Below, piece after piece: positions 9,050 to 17,402 of a stretch of DNA of 64,000 bases (the first letter of the stretch is position 1; each line of letters begins with the position of its first letter). A program made the translations under genes and the position numbers. The notes beneath the pieces were generated by a model, which was not told where the DNA came from, made no database searches, and saw only the letters and a program-made list of their open reading frames with translations. Origin of the DNA: Chitinophagales bacterium (lineage in GTDB: Bacteria > Bacteroidota > Bacteroidia > Chitinophagales > Chitinophagaceae). Location of the stretch: the NCBI GenBank assembly GCA_017303415.1, contig JAFLBJ010000001.1:434001-498000 (forward strand), written 5' to 3'.

Positions 9050-9394
9050 TTGACTCCCAAACAACTTCTCCAACGATGGGTTGACCTTTTCAACCAATAC
9101 GATGCCGATGGCCTGGCCGGGTTATATCATGAAAATTGTGTCAACCACCAGATCGCTTCCGGCAAATTTGAAGGGCGGGAAAGGATACGCGAAATGTTCC
9201 GCGAAGAATTCTCCAAATACGAAATGGTTTGTATCGTAGAAAACATCTTTGAAGACGGCAATGTCGGTATCCTCGAATGGCGCGATCCGAAGGGACTACG
9301 GGGCTGTGGATTCTTTTGGATAGAAAACGACCAGATCGTTTTTCAACGAGGGTATTGGGACCGGTTGTCGTTTATGGAACAACAAGCCAAATAA
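9050..9394 (+). CDS. SnoaL/NTF2-like domain protein (TTG start)
   Basis: This 114-residue protein matches the SnoaL-like alpha+beta barrel: LLQRWVDLFNQYDADGLAGLYHENC at the start, a GREAIR-like turn (EGRERIREMF) in the middle and a W-rich C-terminal strand (CGFFWIENDQIVFQRGYWD). Members are small enzymes or ligand-binding proteins of varied role. There is no in-frame ATG ahead of the conserved region, so the TTG at 9050 is the likely start. The gene follows repeat elements and overlaps nothing. Its specific function cannot be told from sequence. Confidence 0.7.
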   Translation: MTPKQLLQRWVDLFNQYDADGLAGLYHENCVNHQIASGKFEGRERIREMFREEFSKYEMVCIVENIFEDGNVGILEWRDPKGLRGCGFFWIENDQIVFQRGYWDRLSFMEQQAK

Positions 9395-9411
9395 TCCCGG
9401 ATCCCATCGCC

Positions 9412-10167
9412 TTATGCCTTGGGTTTGTCTTTTAAAATTACTTCCGCCTTCACCAACCACGATGTCCCAAAGGCCCATACTGCCACCGTCTCCATCCAGA
9501 ACATAAGATGGTATTTTTCAAAATCCTCATTGCTGATGATCTTTAGGGGATTGGCCAGTATAACCAATAAAGCGAGCACCATGATCACGCCACAGGTACG
9601 AAATACCCGGTTACGTCTCCGCTTTTGAACACCCCGCAAATGCGGTGGTTTATCAGACTTGGTAAAAAGAAAAAGGGACATGGCCGCCAGACTCCCTAAG
9701 AATATAGCCGCACCCACATAGTGTACCACCGCCCGAAATGAATTGTCTGGGTAGATGGCCAGGGAATATAAATGATCCGGGTCACGGCAAACAAAACTGA
9801 TACTATCTGTTGGAAAAACGACCAATATCAAAGCAAATACACCTGCCAGCGAGGAAAGAATGAAATCAATGGGCTTCTTGCCTTTGTACACCAATAAAAA
9901 GATCGCCATCAGGCTGACAATGATAATAAACACAGGACTCGACCGGGTGAAATAATAATGGCTGATGGAATACAAAGGTTTCCAATACCCGATATCGATC
10001 CAAATGACCAGGGGAAGCAGGAGGGGCAGCAATATTCCCAATACACCGATCAGGATACGAAGGGAGTTCTGGTTGGTAAGCCAGATCTGCTCATTCTCAT
10101 TGCGAAAATCAAGGTGAAGGGTTTTCTCCAAACCGGAGAGCTCCTCTTGAGGTTTGTTTTCTTCCAT
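9412..10167 (-). CDS. DUF998-like polytopic membrane protein
   Basis: I chose ATG 10167 (MEENKPQEEL); an open frame continues upstream to 10305 but its codons are simply the heptamer repeat. The 251-residue protein has about six membrane helices. Helix order and the motifs HYYFTRSSPVF, VFPTDS and VHYVGAAIFLGSLAAMSL resemble DUF998-type proteins, whose function is unknown. It converges with the SnoaL-like gene (gap 17 bases). Its upstream region is entirely occupied by the inverted heptamer array, so any promoter must lie in or beyond the repeats. Confidence 0.55.
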   Translation of the reverse strand: MEENKPQEELSGLEKTLHLDFRNENEQIWLTNQNSLRILIGVLGILLPLLLPLVIWIDIGYWKPLYSISHYYFTRSSPVFIIIVSLMAIFLLVYKGKKPIDFILSSLAGVFALILVVFPTDSISFVCRDPDHLYSLAIYPDNSFRAVVHYVGAAIFLGSLAAMSLFLFTKSDKPPHLRGVQKRRRNRVFRTCGVIMVLALLVILANPLKIISNEDFEKYHLMFWMETVAVWAFGTSWLVKAEVILKDKPKA

Positions 10168-10206
10168 AGCAGGGGTTTTAATGGTGAGATTGATTACGAA
10201 GATAGG

Positions 10207-10377
10207 GAAAGGGGAGGATGTTGGGTGTTGGATGACGGATGACAGATGACAGATGACTGTATTAAACGAACGCACCTCCGACTTCGGACCCCGGACCTCT
10301 GTCATCTGTCATCCGTCATCTGTTATCAGTCATCCGTCATCTGTCATCCGTCATCCAACACCCAACATCCACTCCCC
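10207..10377. repeat. Inverted heptamer array (GGATGTT / GATGACG type)
   Basis: The left arm (about 10210-10258) is a run of GGATGTT, GATGACG and GATGACA units. The right arm (about 10296-10375) is their reverse complement (TGTCATC, CGTCATC, AACATCC). The spacer includes TGTATTAA and CTTCGGACCCCGGACCTC, closely matching the spacer of the array at 26038. The array separates the DUF998-like gene from the end of the ABC efflux operon. Confidence 0.9.
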
Positions 10378-10379
10378 AC

Positions 10380-11495
10380 TCACGACACCTTCCTGTAATT
10401 CCACACCGCCCAGCCATTAAACCCCACTGCAAAACCCGCCATCACCAAAAAATGCTGTCCCAGCTCTCCAAATCCACTCCCCTTTAACACCACCATGCGC
10501 ACCACCTCAATAAAATAACTCACCGGATTGCTATACGCCACCCAACGCGCCCAGGTGGGCATACTGTCAATGGATGTAAACAACCCACTCATAAGCAAAA
10601 AGATCATCACAAAAAAGAAAGCCAGTGACATGGCCTGTTGCTGGGTATTTGAATATGTGGAGATCAATAACCCGAAACCAAGCACCGCAATGAGAAAAAG
10701 CGCGAGATAGGCATACAATGCCAATATATTCCCCAAGGGCACAATGCCATATACAAAACGACCGATCACAAATAAACCGACAGAAAATAATACCACGCCA
10801 ATGGTCCAGAAAGGAATCAGCTTACCTAAAATAAAGTATTGCTTCTTCACCGGTGTCACATTGATCTGCTCAATGGTACCGATCTCTTTTTCCCGCACAA
10901 TATTCATAGAACACATATAAGCCGATATCATGGTGACCAGCAAAACCAGGATGCCCGGTACCATGAAAAAAGCATACTTCATGTGGGGGTTGAACCAGTT
11001 AACCGATTCGATCTCGATCATCTTTGCCCCCATGGCCGGGGTCTTCCACTCCACCTTGATATCGGTATTGTAATCCTGAATGATACGGTTCAGATAGTTG
11101 GCCCCCACCATGGCTTTGGTTCCGTTGATGGCATTGACGGCCAGCAAAAGGGATTGCTTCCCTTCCCTCACCAGATCCTTTTCAAACCGGGAAGGGATCT
11201 CCAGGATCAGATCGGCCTTATCCGACTCTAATAAAGGAAAGGCTTCTTCATAACTATGCGTGTATTGTTGCAAACGAAAATACCCGGCTGCTGTAATGCG
11301 GTTCACCAATTCACGGGAAAAACTTGACCGGTCCTGATCCACCACCGCAATATTGATATTCTTGATCTCATAGTCAGCCGCCAATGGAAGAATGATCAAC
11401 TGGATCATGGGCATGGCTATGATCATACGCAGGATGATCTTGTTGCGGAAGATCTGCCGGTACTCCTTTTGCAATAAATATTTCAGTGTCCTCAT
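10380..11495 (-). CDS. ABC-2 efflux permease (YbhR/YhhJ-like), last gene of operon
   Basis: This 371-residue protein has the ABC-2 layout: one N-terminal membrane helix (about 22-42), a large extracytoplasmic domain (about 45-170) and five C-terminal helices (about 172-370). The pattern NIVREKEIGTIEQINVTP after the second helix is the conserved coupling segment. It overlaps the preceding permease gene by four bases (ATGA), which indicates coupled translation. With its paralogue it should form the heterodimeric membrane channel of a YbhFSR-type drug efflux pump. Confidence 0.9.
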   Translation of the reverse strand: MRTLKYLLQKEYRQIFRNKIILRMIIAMPMIQLIILPLAADYEIKNINIAVVDQDRSSFSRELVNRITAAGYFRLQQYTHSYEEAFPLLESDKADLILEIPSRFEKDLVREGKQSLLLAVNAINGTKAMVGANYLNRIIQDYNTDIKVEWKTPAMGAKMIEIESVNWFNPHMKYAFFMVPGILVLLVTMISAYMCSMNIVREKEIGTIEQINVTPVKKQYFILGKLIPFWTIGVVLFSVGLFVIGRFVYGIVPLGNILALYAYLALFLIAVLGFGLLISTYSNTQQQAMSLAFFFVMIFLLMSGLFTSIDSMPTWARWVAYSNPVSYFIEVVRMVVLKGSGFGELGQHFLVMAGFAVGFNGWAVWNYRKVS

Positions 11496-12601
11496 GCTAA
11501 CCGGGTTTTAAATCGTGCCAGACTAATACTGAGCAATAAAATGGCCATGGAAAACAAGATCAAGGTCTCCTTCCAAATCGCGGAAAACCCAAGGCCTTTG
11601 ATCATCACCGACTTGATAATGATATAGTACCACTTCGAAGGAATAATATTTGAAATTAGCTGCAAGGGAAGGGGCATATTCTCCAACGGGAACATAAACC
11701 CGGTGAACAACATGGTCGGCAACATCATCCCCATCAGCGACATCAACATGGCCGCTTGTTGTGATGCCGCTACATTGGAGATCAATAAACCAAGGGACAG
11801 GGCCGTGATGATAAGCAAGATGCTTTCCCCAATGATCAATAACAAACTGCCCTTTACAGGCATGCCCAACAAATACACGCTCAATAAAAGAATGACCGCG
11901 AGGTTGACAATGGATACCACCAGATAAGGAACAGCCTTGGATAGAATAACCATCAGGGGGTGAAATGGCGAAACCAGCAATACCTCCATCGTACCCGATT
12001 CCTTCTCCCGTACGATCGATACAGACGTCATCAACACACAAACCAACAAAAGCACCAGAGCCATTACCCCGGGAACAAAATTGGTCGTACCCTTCAACTC
12101 CGGGTTATAGATCATCCGGACCTGTGATTCGATCTGCATGGGATAAGGGTCACCTACACCACCCAGTTCTTGCTGGTACGATCGGGTGATACTGGAAATA
12201 TAATTGGTCAATGTCGAGGCCGTATTGGGATCAGACGCATCAGCAATGACCTGTAACTTGGATTTCCCCAAGTGCTGAAGGTCGGATTCAAAATGGGGAG
12301 GGAAAACTATTGCAAGTTTTACCTTTCCTTTTTTAAAGGAAGTCTCGATCTGCTCATGGCTTAATAAAACTTCTTCCAGATCAAACTGCGCACTCGCTTC
12401 CAACTTTTGGATGATCGCTCTCGATGCACCATCATGTGCATAATCACATACAACAATCTTCGTATTCTTGATCTCATTTGTCAAGGCAAACCCAAACAAA
12501 AGTATCTGCGCTACCGGTAAACCAAACAACAGGAGTAAGGTCTTCCGGTCACGAAATACGTGAAGGAATTCTTTTCGTACAAAGGATAAAAACTGTTTCA
12601 T
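11492..12601 (-). CDS. ABC-2 efflux permease (YbhS-like)
   Basis: The protein is a paralogue of the next gene, with an N-terminal helix (about 21-41), an external domain and five further helices; the coupling segment reads SIVREKESGTMEVLLVSP. Its 369 residues are standard for YbhS/YhhJ. The ATP-binding gene ends 72 bases upstream, with a TAGCTAA palindrome between them. It is the first of the two permeases in the efflux operon. Confidence 0.9.
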   Translation of the reverse strand: MKQFLSFVRKEFLHVFRDRKTLLLLFGLPVAQILLFGFALTNEIKNTKIVVCDYAHDGASRAIIQKLEASAQFDLEEVLLSHEQIETSFKKGKVKLAIVFPPHFESDLQHLGKSKLQVIADASDPNTASTLTNYISSITRSYQQELGGVGDPYPMQIESQVRMIYNPELKGTTNFVPGVMALVLLLVCVLMTSVSIVREKESGTMEVLLVSPFHPLMVILSKAVPYLVVSIVNLAVILLLSVYLLGMPVKGSLLLIIGESILLIITALSLGLLISNVAASQQAAMLMSLMGMMLPTMLFTGFMFPLENMPLPLQLISNIIPSKWYYIIIKSVMIKGLGFSAIWKETLILFSMAILLLSISLARFKTRLA

Positions 12602-12637
12602 TTTCTTTGTTCGTTATTGGTATAAGCTGTCAGCCGG

Positions 12638-12678
12638 GCTAAAAGCTATCCGCTAATAGCTAAAGGCTATTAGCTATT
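12638..12678. repeat. TAGCTAA-type palindrome inside the efflux operon
   Basis: Degenerate TAGCTAA units and their complements (AAAAGCTA, GCTAATAGCTAAAGGC, TATTAGCTATT) form an inverted array. It overlaps the stop codon of the ATP-binding gene (12674-12676) and lies between that gene and the first permease. Confidence 0.75.
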
Positions 12679-13417
12679 CTCCCCGCTTCGCCCCTCTCGC
12701 CAATTCATAAAACACTTCATCCATAGTCTTCACCCCAAACTGTTTTTTCAATTCGAGGGGAGAATCCATGGCCTTTACCACCCCATCCACCATCATGGAT
12801 AACCGGTTGCAATATTCAGCCTCGTCCATATAGTGGGTGGTGACAAATATGGTTGTGCCCCGGTCGGCTGCCGCATAGATCAGGTCCCAGAACTGCCGAC
12901 GTGTGACCGGATCTACGCCCCCGGTGGGTTCATCCAGAAATACGATCCGCGGTGTATGAAAAATGGCCACGGAAAAAGCCAGTTTCTGTTTCCATCCTAA
13001 AGGCAGGGAGCCCACAAGTTGATTCGCCTCAGGCAATAAACCCAGGTCCTCCAACATGGCTTCAGACCGGATTTTGATATCCTTGTCATTCATCCCATAG
13101 ATCCCTCCAAAAAACCGGATATTCTCCCGCACGGTCAGGTCTTCATACAGAGAGAATTTCTGGCTCATATAACCGATATTCAATTTGATCTTTTCAGTCT
13201 CCTTGTAAATATCATATCCGGCAATTCTTGCCTTGCCCGAACTTGGGGTCAATAAGCCACAGAGCATACGCATAGCGGTGGTTTTTCCTGCGCCATTGGC
13301 ACCCAGAAATCCAAATATCTCTCCGGCATGTACATCTATACTGATGTTGTTGGCGGCAATAAAATCGCCATAGCGTTTGGTCAGTCCTTCGGTATGTATT
13401 ACAATATCACTGGTCAT
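12674..13417 (-). CDS. ABC transporter ATP-binding subunit (second half of YbhF)
   Basis: This 247-residue ATPase has a Walker A (GANGAGKTTAMR), a signature-region variant (GSLPLGWKQKLAFS) and Walker B (IVFLDEPTGGVDP), ending with a typical ATP-site His (TTHYMDEAEY). The signature loop LPLGWKQ instead of LSGGQ is common in the C-terminal ATPase of YbhF-like proteins. The gene overlaps the other ATPase by four bases. E. coli YbhF carries both ATPases in one chain; here they are separate. Confidence 0.9.
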   Translation of the reverse strand: MTSDIVIHTEGLTKRYGDFIAANNISIDVHAGEIFGFLGANGAGKTTAMRMLCGLLTPSSGKARIAGYDIYKETEKIKLNIGYMSQKFSLYEDLTVRENIRFFGGIYGMNDKDIKIRSEAMLEDLGLLPEANQLVGSLPLGWKQKLAFSVAIFHTPRIVFLDEPTGGVDPVTRRQFWDLIYAAADRGTTIFVTTHYMDEAEYCNRLSMMVDGVVKAMDSPLELKKQFGVKTMDEVFYELARGAKRGE

Positions 13418-14328
13418 GCTCCCATGAGTTTAATAAAACAATCTTCCACAGTTGGGCGAACGGTTTGAATCTCCAGATCGGGATGACGGGAAATAAGTTG
13501 TTGGCGAAGTCCCTCCACCACTGTTAACCCTGGATCTTTAAGGGTGATATGATGGTATTCGCCAAATGAATTGCTCGATAATACCAGATCAGAACCACGG
13601 AGGTCCGATAACAATGCACTCATGGCGCCCGACTTCACTGCATAAAGCGGCTCTCCAAATGAATCTTGTATGGCAGCAGGAGTATCAATGGAAAGGATCT
13701 CTCCTTCCTGGATCAACGCGATCCGTTCACAAAGCGTGGCCTCGTCCATATAGGGTGTGGAAACAAGAACCGTAATGCCCTGAGCCTTCAGTCTTTTGAG
13801 CATTTCCCAGAATTCCTTCCGCGATACCGAATCAACCCCTGTAGTAGGCTCATCCAGAAAGAGCACTTTTGGCCGGTGTATCAGCGCACAGCTCAAAGCC
13901 AGCTTTTGTTTCATGCCCCCTGATAATTTCCCCGCCCGGCGGTCTTTGAATGGCTCGATCTGGGAATAGATATCTTTAACCAGATCATAATTTTCCTCGA
14001 TCGTTGTATTGAATACCGTGGCAAAAAAACGAAGGTTCTCTTCAACAGTCAGATCGGGATAAAGCGAAAACTTCCCTGGCATATACCCGACGATATTTCT
14101 GATCTTGCGAAAATCCTTTACCACATCATTTCCTGCCACCGATGCCCTTCCCAGATCCGCTAATAACAAAGTGGTTAGTATGCGAAATATACTCGTCTTA
14201 CCTGCCCCATCCGGACCGATCAAACCAAACAACTCGCCTTCCTCTACCTCAAAGGAAACCCCCTTGACGGCCTTTACCGCCCCTTTGTTATAGGTTTTGA
14301 CAATATTTTCTAAAACAACATCCTTCAT
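13414..14328 (-). CDS. ABC transporter ATP-binding subunit (first half of YbhF)
   Basis: Walker A is GPDGAGKTSIFR, the signature is LSGGMKQKLAL and Walker B is VLFLDEPTTGVDS. The 304 residues include about 75 after the ATPase core, as in the N-terminal half of YbhF. Start and neighbour fit an operon: the membrane-fusion protein ends 70 bases upstream, and translation is coupled to the second ATPase. It powers export by the two ABC-2 permeases. Confidence 0.9.
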   Translation of the reverse strand: MKDVVLENIVKTYNKGAVKAVKGVSFEVEEGELFGLIGPDGAGKTSIFRILTTLLLADLGRASVAGNDVVKDFRKIRNIVGYMPGKFSLYPDLTVEENLRFFATVFNTTIEENYDLVKDIYSQIEPFKDRRAGKLSGGMKQKLALSCALIHRPKVLFLDEPTTGVDSVSRKEFWEMLKRLKAQGITVLVSTPYMDEATLCERIALIQEGEILSIDTPAAIQDSFGEPLYAVKSGAMSALLSDLRGSDLVLSSNSFGEYHHITLKDPGLTVVEGLRQQLISRHPDLEIQTVRPTVEDCFIKLMGA

Positions 14329-14348
14329 TTCTATAGAGAGTTTTGAAA

Positions 14349-14386
14349 GCTAAAAGATAGAAGCTAATAGCTATTAGCTTTTAGCC
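14349..14386. repeat. TAGCTAA-type palindrome between hlyD-like and ATPase genes
   Basis: The sequence GCTAAAAGATAG, AAGCTAATAGCT, ATTAGCTTTTAGCC is an almost perfect inverted repeat centred on AGCTAATAGCT. It lies inside the efflux operon, just upstream of the first ATPase gene. Confidence 0.8.
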
Positions 14387-14398
14387 CCGGCAGTATAA

Positions 14399-15340
14399 TC
14401 ACTCAATTCGCATCTCGCCATACATCCCGATCTTATAATACCCATCATTCACCACCGATACCTTTATTGCATATACCAGGTCGGCCCTTTCATCCTTGGT
14501 CTGTATGGTTTTTGGCGTAAACTCCGCCTTGCTATTGATCCATGTAATCGTTCCCATCGATTCCTTCATCCCGCCTTTACCATCATCCGTTCTCACTTTC
14601 ACTTTCTGCCCGAGTTTGATCAACGGTAAAGTATTCCCATCCACATAGGCTTTCAGGGTCATCGTCGAGAGATCTGCAACCTTATACAATGGCTTGCCAA
14701 CCGATACCAGTTCATTGGGCTCCACATAAGTGACCAACACCGTGCCTTTGCCCGGACTCATCAGTCTGCATTTGAGCAACTGGTCTTCTACCTGCTCAAT
14801 CTGTGCATACAACGCAAGCGGATCGGTCTGCAAGCCTCGGGCTTGTGTACCCAGAGCAGAAACCTGTGCTGCCTGTTGCTGCTGTACCAGATCGATCTGC
14901 TTTTTCACCTCGTCTATTTGGGAAACGATATCATCCAATTGCTTTTGTGGCGCAGCTTCACCCGCCACGAGATTCGAAAGCCGTCTTTCTTCACGCTCTA
15001 AGGTGGAAAGCCTGCTTTTATACACAGCCACCTGGCGGGCATAATACGCCGTTTGTGTTCCGATATCCGGTATCCGGCTACCCGTGGCTTGTATCTGGGC
15101 CAATAACTGTTTTTTACGAAGGGATAACTGCGTGCTATCCACATACCCAATGTATTCACCCGCAGAAAGACTATCCCCTTCTTCTAACGTAAACTCCTTC
15201 AATACCCCATTCGCCTCTGAAGAAATGATGATCTCATCTGCTTCAAATGCTCCTGAGCCATCAAAGGAATGACCATTGCCGGTACAAGAACTGATAAACA
15301 ATAACCCGGTTCCAAGAATCAGTAAAAAGAAATTTTTCAT
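14399..15340 (-). CDS. HlyD/YbhG-like membrane-fusion lipoprotein
   Basis: A lipobox (LLFISSCTGNG, Cys19) anchors the protein in the periplasm. A split lipoyl domain surrounds a long coiled-coil hairpin (about residues 75-185), and the C-terminal barrel includes LVTYVEPNELVSVGKPLYKVADL. Its 313 residues match YbhG. It links the ABC-2 permeases to the outer-membrane channel encoded 37 bases upstream. Confidence 0.9.
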   Translation of the reverse strand: MKNFFLLILGTGLLFISSCTGNGHSFDGSGAFEADEIIISSEANGVLKEFTLEEGDSLSAGEYIGYVDSTQLSLRKKQLLAQIQATGSRIPDIGTQTAYYARQVAVYKSRLSTLEREERRLSNLVAGEAAPQKQLDDIVSQIDEVKKQIDLVQQQQAAQVSALGTQARGLQTDPLALYAQIEQVEDQLLKCRLMSPGKGTVLVTYVEPNELVSVGKPLYKVADLSTMTLKAYVDGNTLPLIKLGQKVKVRTDDGKGGMKESMGTITWINSKAEFTPKTIQTKDERADLVYAIKVSVVNDGYYKIGMYGEMRIE

Positions 15341-15377
15341 ATCCCTATCATTAAATTTTCAAAAATTTATTTACGCG

Positions 15378-16646
15378 TTAATAGCCTTTCACCAACTCCC
15401 TTCCAAACCGCACCATCAGCAACTGTACTTCATGCAACAGCAAACCCTGACGGGCCTGGTCTTCAGCATTTACATACGTGATATAATCATTGGCAGTAAT
15501 GATCCCGTTCTCAAGTTGTAGTTGCGATGTTTTTTTGATTTTCTCACGGAGGCTGATTAATTCCTGGTCACCATTGATCAGCGATTGATACTTCCGTATC
15601 TCTCCATCCTGCTGGGAAAGGGAAAGTTTGGTATTGAGTAAAAAGGTTTCTTTCTGCAGCACCACGGTCTGTTGCTGGAGATGGATCAATTGGCGATCGG
15701 CCTTCTGTGTATAAAGCTGACCAATATTCCATCCCAATCGCAATCCACCTATATAGTACGGATCCAGTTCATTGCTCAGCATATTCAATGCCGGGCGTCC
15801 AACGCCTCCCTGTAGAAACAGACTAAACCGTGGCCAATTCTTTGCCTTTAAAATTTTCTCCTGTAAACCCAGGTTGGTCTGCTGCAATTCATACAATTTT
15901 ATTTCGGGTCGCCTCATTTCCGTGCTTTCTGTGTTTTCTGTGAGCAAAACCGGTTTTTCCAAAATAACCGATCCACTAAACTGCTTCCCCGTAAACAAAG
16001 ACAACATCTCTTCATAACTCTCCCTTGTAGCAGCCATCTCCTTTCTTCGTTGTTTTGCCTTTACCAATTCAGCCTCCAGCAAATAAATATTCGTCCGGGT
16101 GGCAGTTCCATTGTCAACGGCTACCTGTGTTTTATCCAAACCCGCCGTAATATCCGCCATCATCAACTCCACCTGTTTTTCCTGCTCACGCATCAGCAGT
16201 ATGCCAAAGAAAAGCTGAGTCACCCGCTCTTTTAACTTGTACAATTCCACTTCCAGCTTTTGCTTCTCCACCTCGCCAGTGGACCGTAGCAATTCCTTTT
16301 GCCTGTTGATCGTCTGCAAATCTGTAAGTGGCTGGTTAACCTCCGCGTAAAGCCGGTACTGGTCTTTCGACAATTCAGGAGGAGTAAACCCGGGAAGGTT
16401 GATCCCCAACCTGGTTACTTCTGACTGGTAACTGGCCTGTCCTCCCACACTCAGTTGCGGCAACTGACCCTTGGAAGCATTCTCTACCGAGAGGTCCCGC
16501 GACCGCTCGATCAATTGTTGTTGCCTTACAAGCGGATAGTTGTCCCTGGCCCATTGCATACAGGAATCAATTCGGAGGATGGTTTGCGCTTGAAGCCCCA
16601 TCCCACCCAACAGGACCATCAAGGGTATTAAGATCGTTTTGCGCAT
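15378..16646 (-). CDS. TolC-family outer-membrane efflux channel
   Basis: A cleavable signal peptide (about 1-20) precedes two OEP repeats rich in long helices. The protein has 422 residues, and QVAVDNGTATRTNIYLLEAELVKAK is the typical first-repeat helix region. It should form the trimeric outer-membrane duct of the pump. A probable TetR operator lies 20-33 bases upstream of its start, so this gene and those after it can be controlled separately from tetR. Confidence 0.88.
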   Translation of the reverse strand: MRKTILIPLMVLLGGMGLQAQTILRIDSCMQWARDNYPLVRQQQLIERSRDLSVENASKGQLPQLSVGGQASYQSEVTRLGINLPGFTPPELSKDQYRLYAEVNQPLTDLQTINRQKELLRSTGEVEKQKLEVELYKLKERVTQLFFGILLMREQEKQVELMMADITAGLDKTQVAVDNGTATRTNIYLLEAELVKAKQRRKEMAATRESYEEMLSLFTGKQFSGSVILEKPVLLTENTESTEMRRPEIKLYELQQTNLGLQEKILKAKNWPRFSLFLQGGVGRPALNMLSNELDPYYIGGLRLGWNIGQLYTQKADRQLIHLQQQTVVLQKETFLLNTKLSLSQQDGEIRKYQSLINGDQELISLREKIKKTSQLQLENGIITANDYITYVNAEDQARQGLLLHEVQLLMVRFGRELVKGY

Positions 16647-16665
16647 AAAATTTAAATATTCGATT

Positions 16666-16679
16666 TAGTCATTTGATTA
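16666..16679. promoter_or_regulatory. Second TetR operator candidate (TAGTCATTTGATTA)
   Basis: This 14-mer is an imperfect palindrome, TAGTCA-TT-TGATTA, and matches the core TAATCAAATGATTA of the perfect palindrome at 17375-17402 at 11 of 14 positions. It sits between the tetR stop (16698) and the tolC-like start (16646). Confidence 0.5.
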
Positions 16680-16697
16680 ATTTCTATTCAAAAAAAA

Positions 16698-17330
16698 TCA
16701 GGTGTTGAGCATCCCCATAAACCAACCGGGGATCAATGCCTTTCTTTCTTCCATTAACTGGTCAAACTCCTTATCCTTGAATTGTCCGATCTGGCGGATA
16801 AACGGCGCTCCAGCAAAGGGAAAAATCACCATTGACGACAAATTCACCATCATCTGGATCGGATTGACTCCTTTTAAACGCGGATTCGCTGCCATGCGCG
16901 CCTGCAATTCTTTGATGAAGGATGACTTAAAAATCACATCCTTCACCTTCATCTCCTTTAAAAAAATATCCGGATGATTATTCAATTCACTGACCACAAA
17001 AAACGGCAGTTCAGGTTGGGCCTGGAATAAAGTAATGTAACGGTCTACAAAACCCTGTACCTTCTTTTCAAAACTCAATTCCTCATCATTGAGCACAACG
17101 ATCATGGAAGAAAAAAATGTCTGAAGGCTTTCCAGCATCACGATCTGGAACAGGCGTTCCTTGCTGCGGAAATAATAATTCAATAAGGCAAGATTGATCC
17201 CGGCCTCCTCAGCAATATCCCGGGTCCGTGCCGCCGCATAGCCTTTGGTCGTAAATACAACCTTGGCCGCTTGCTTGATCTTCTCCTCGGTACTGGTATC
17301 AAGGGGTTTTATCGTCTTTGTCTTTGCCAT
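16698..17330 (-). CDS. TetR-family repressor of the ABC efflux operon (CecR-like)
   Basis: The N-terminal HTH reads KIKQAAKVVFTTKGYAAART followed by IAEEAGINLALLNYYFRSKERLF, a clear TetR signature. About 150 residues of ligand-binding domain follow. I chose ATG 17330 (MAKTKTIK) over the longer frame from 17375, which would begin inside the operator palindrome. In E. coli, the TetR protein CecR (YbiH) controls ybhGFSR; gene order here is regulator, TolC, HlyD, ATPase, ATPase, permease, permease. It is very likely autoregulated through the palindrome upstream. Confidence 0.9.
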   Translation of the reverse strand: MAKTKTIKPLDTSTEEKIKQAAKVVFTTKGYAAARTRDIAEEAGINLALLNYYFRSKERLFQIVMLESLQTFFSSMIVVLNDEELSFEKKVQGFVDRYITLFQAQPELPFFVVSELNNHPDIFLKEMKVKDVIFKSSFIKELQARMAANPRLKGVNPIQMMVNLSSMVIFPFAGAPFIRQIGQFKDKEFDQLMEERKALIPGWFMGMLNT

Positions 17331-17374
17331 GGGATTCAATGGGGCAAAGAAAAAGCGAATTTTTGAATTAAACA

Positions 17375-17402
17375 AATATTTTAATCAAATGATTAAAATA
17401 TT
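17375..17402. promoter_or_regulatory. Perfect 28-bp palindrome, probable TetR operator
   Basis: AATATTTTAATCA and TGATTAAAATATT are exact reverse complements separated by AA. It lies 45 bases upstream of the tetR start and reaches the stop codon of the oxidoreductase gene (17401-17403). TetR proteins usually bind palindromes of this size. Confidence 0.65.

Noticed and set aside
10168-10305. Upstream extension of the DUF998-like gene
   Set aside because: Codons of the extension derive from the heptamer array; MEENKPQEEL at 10167 is the first credible start.
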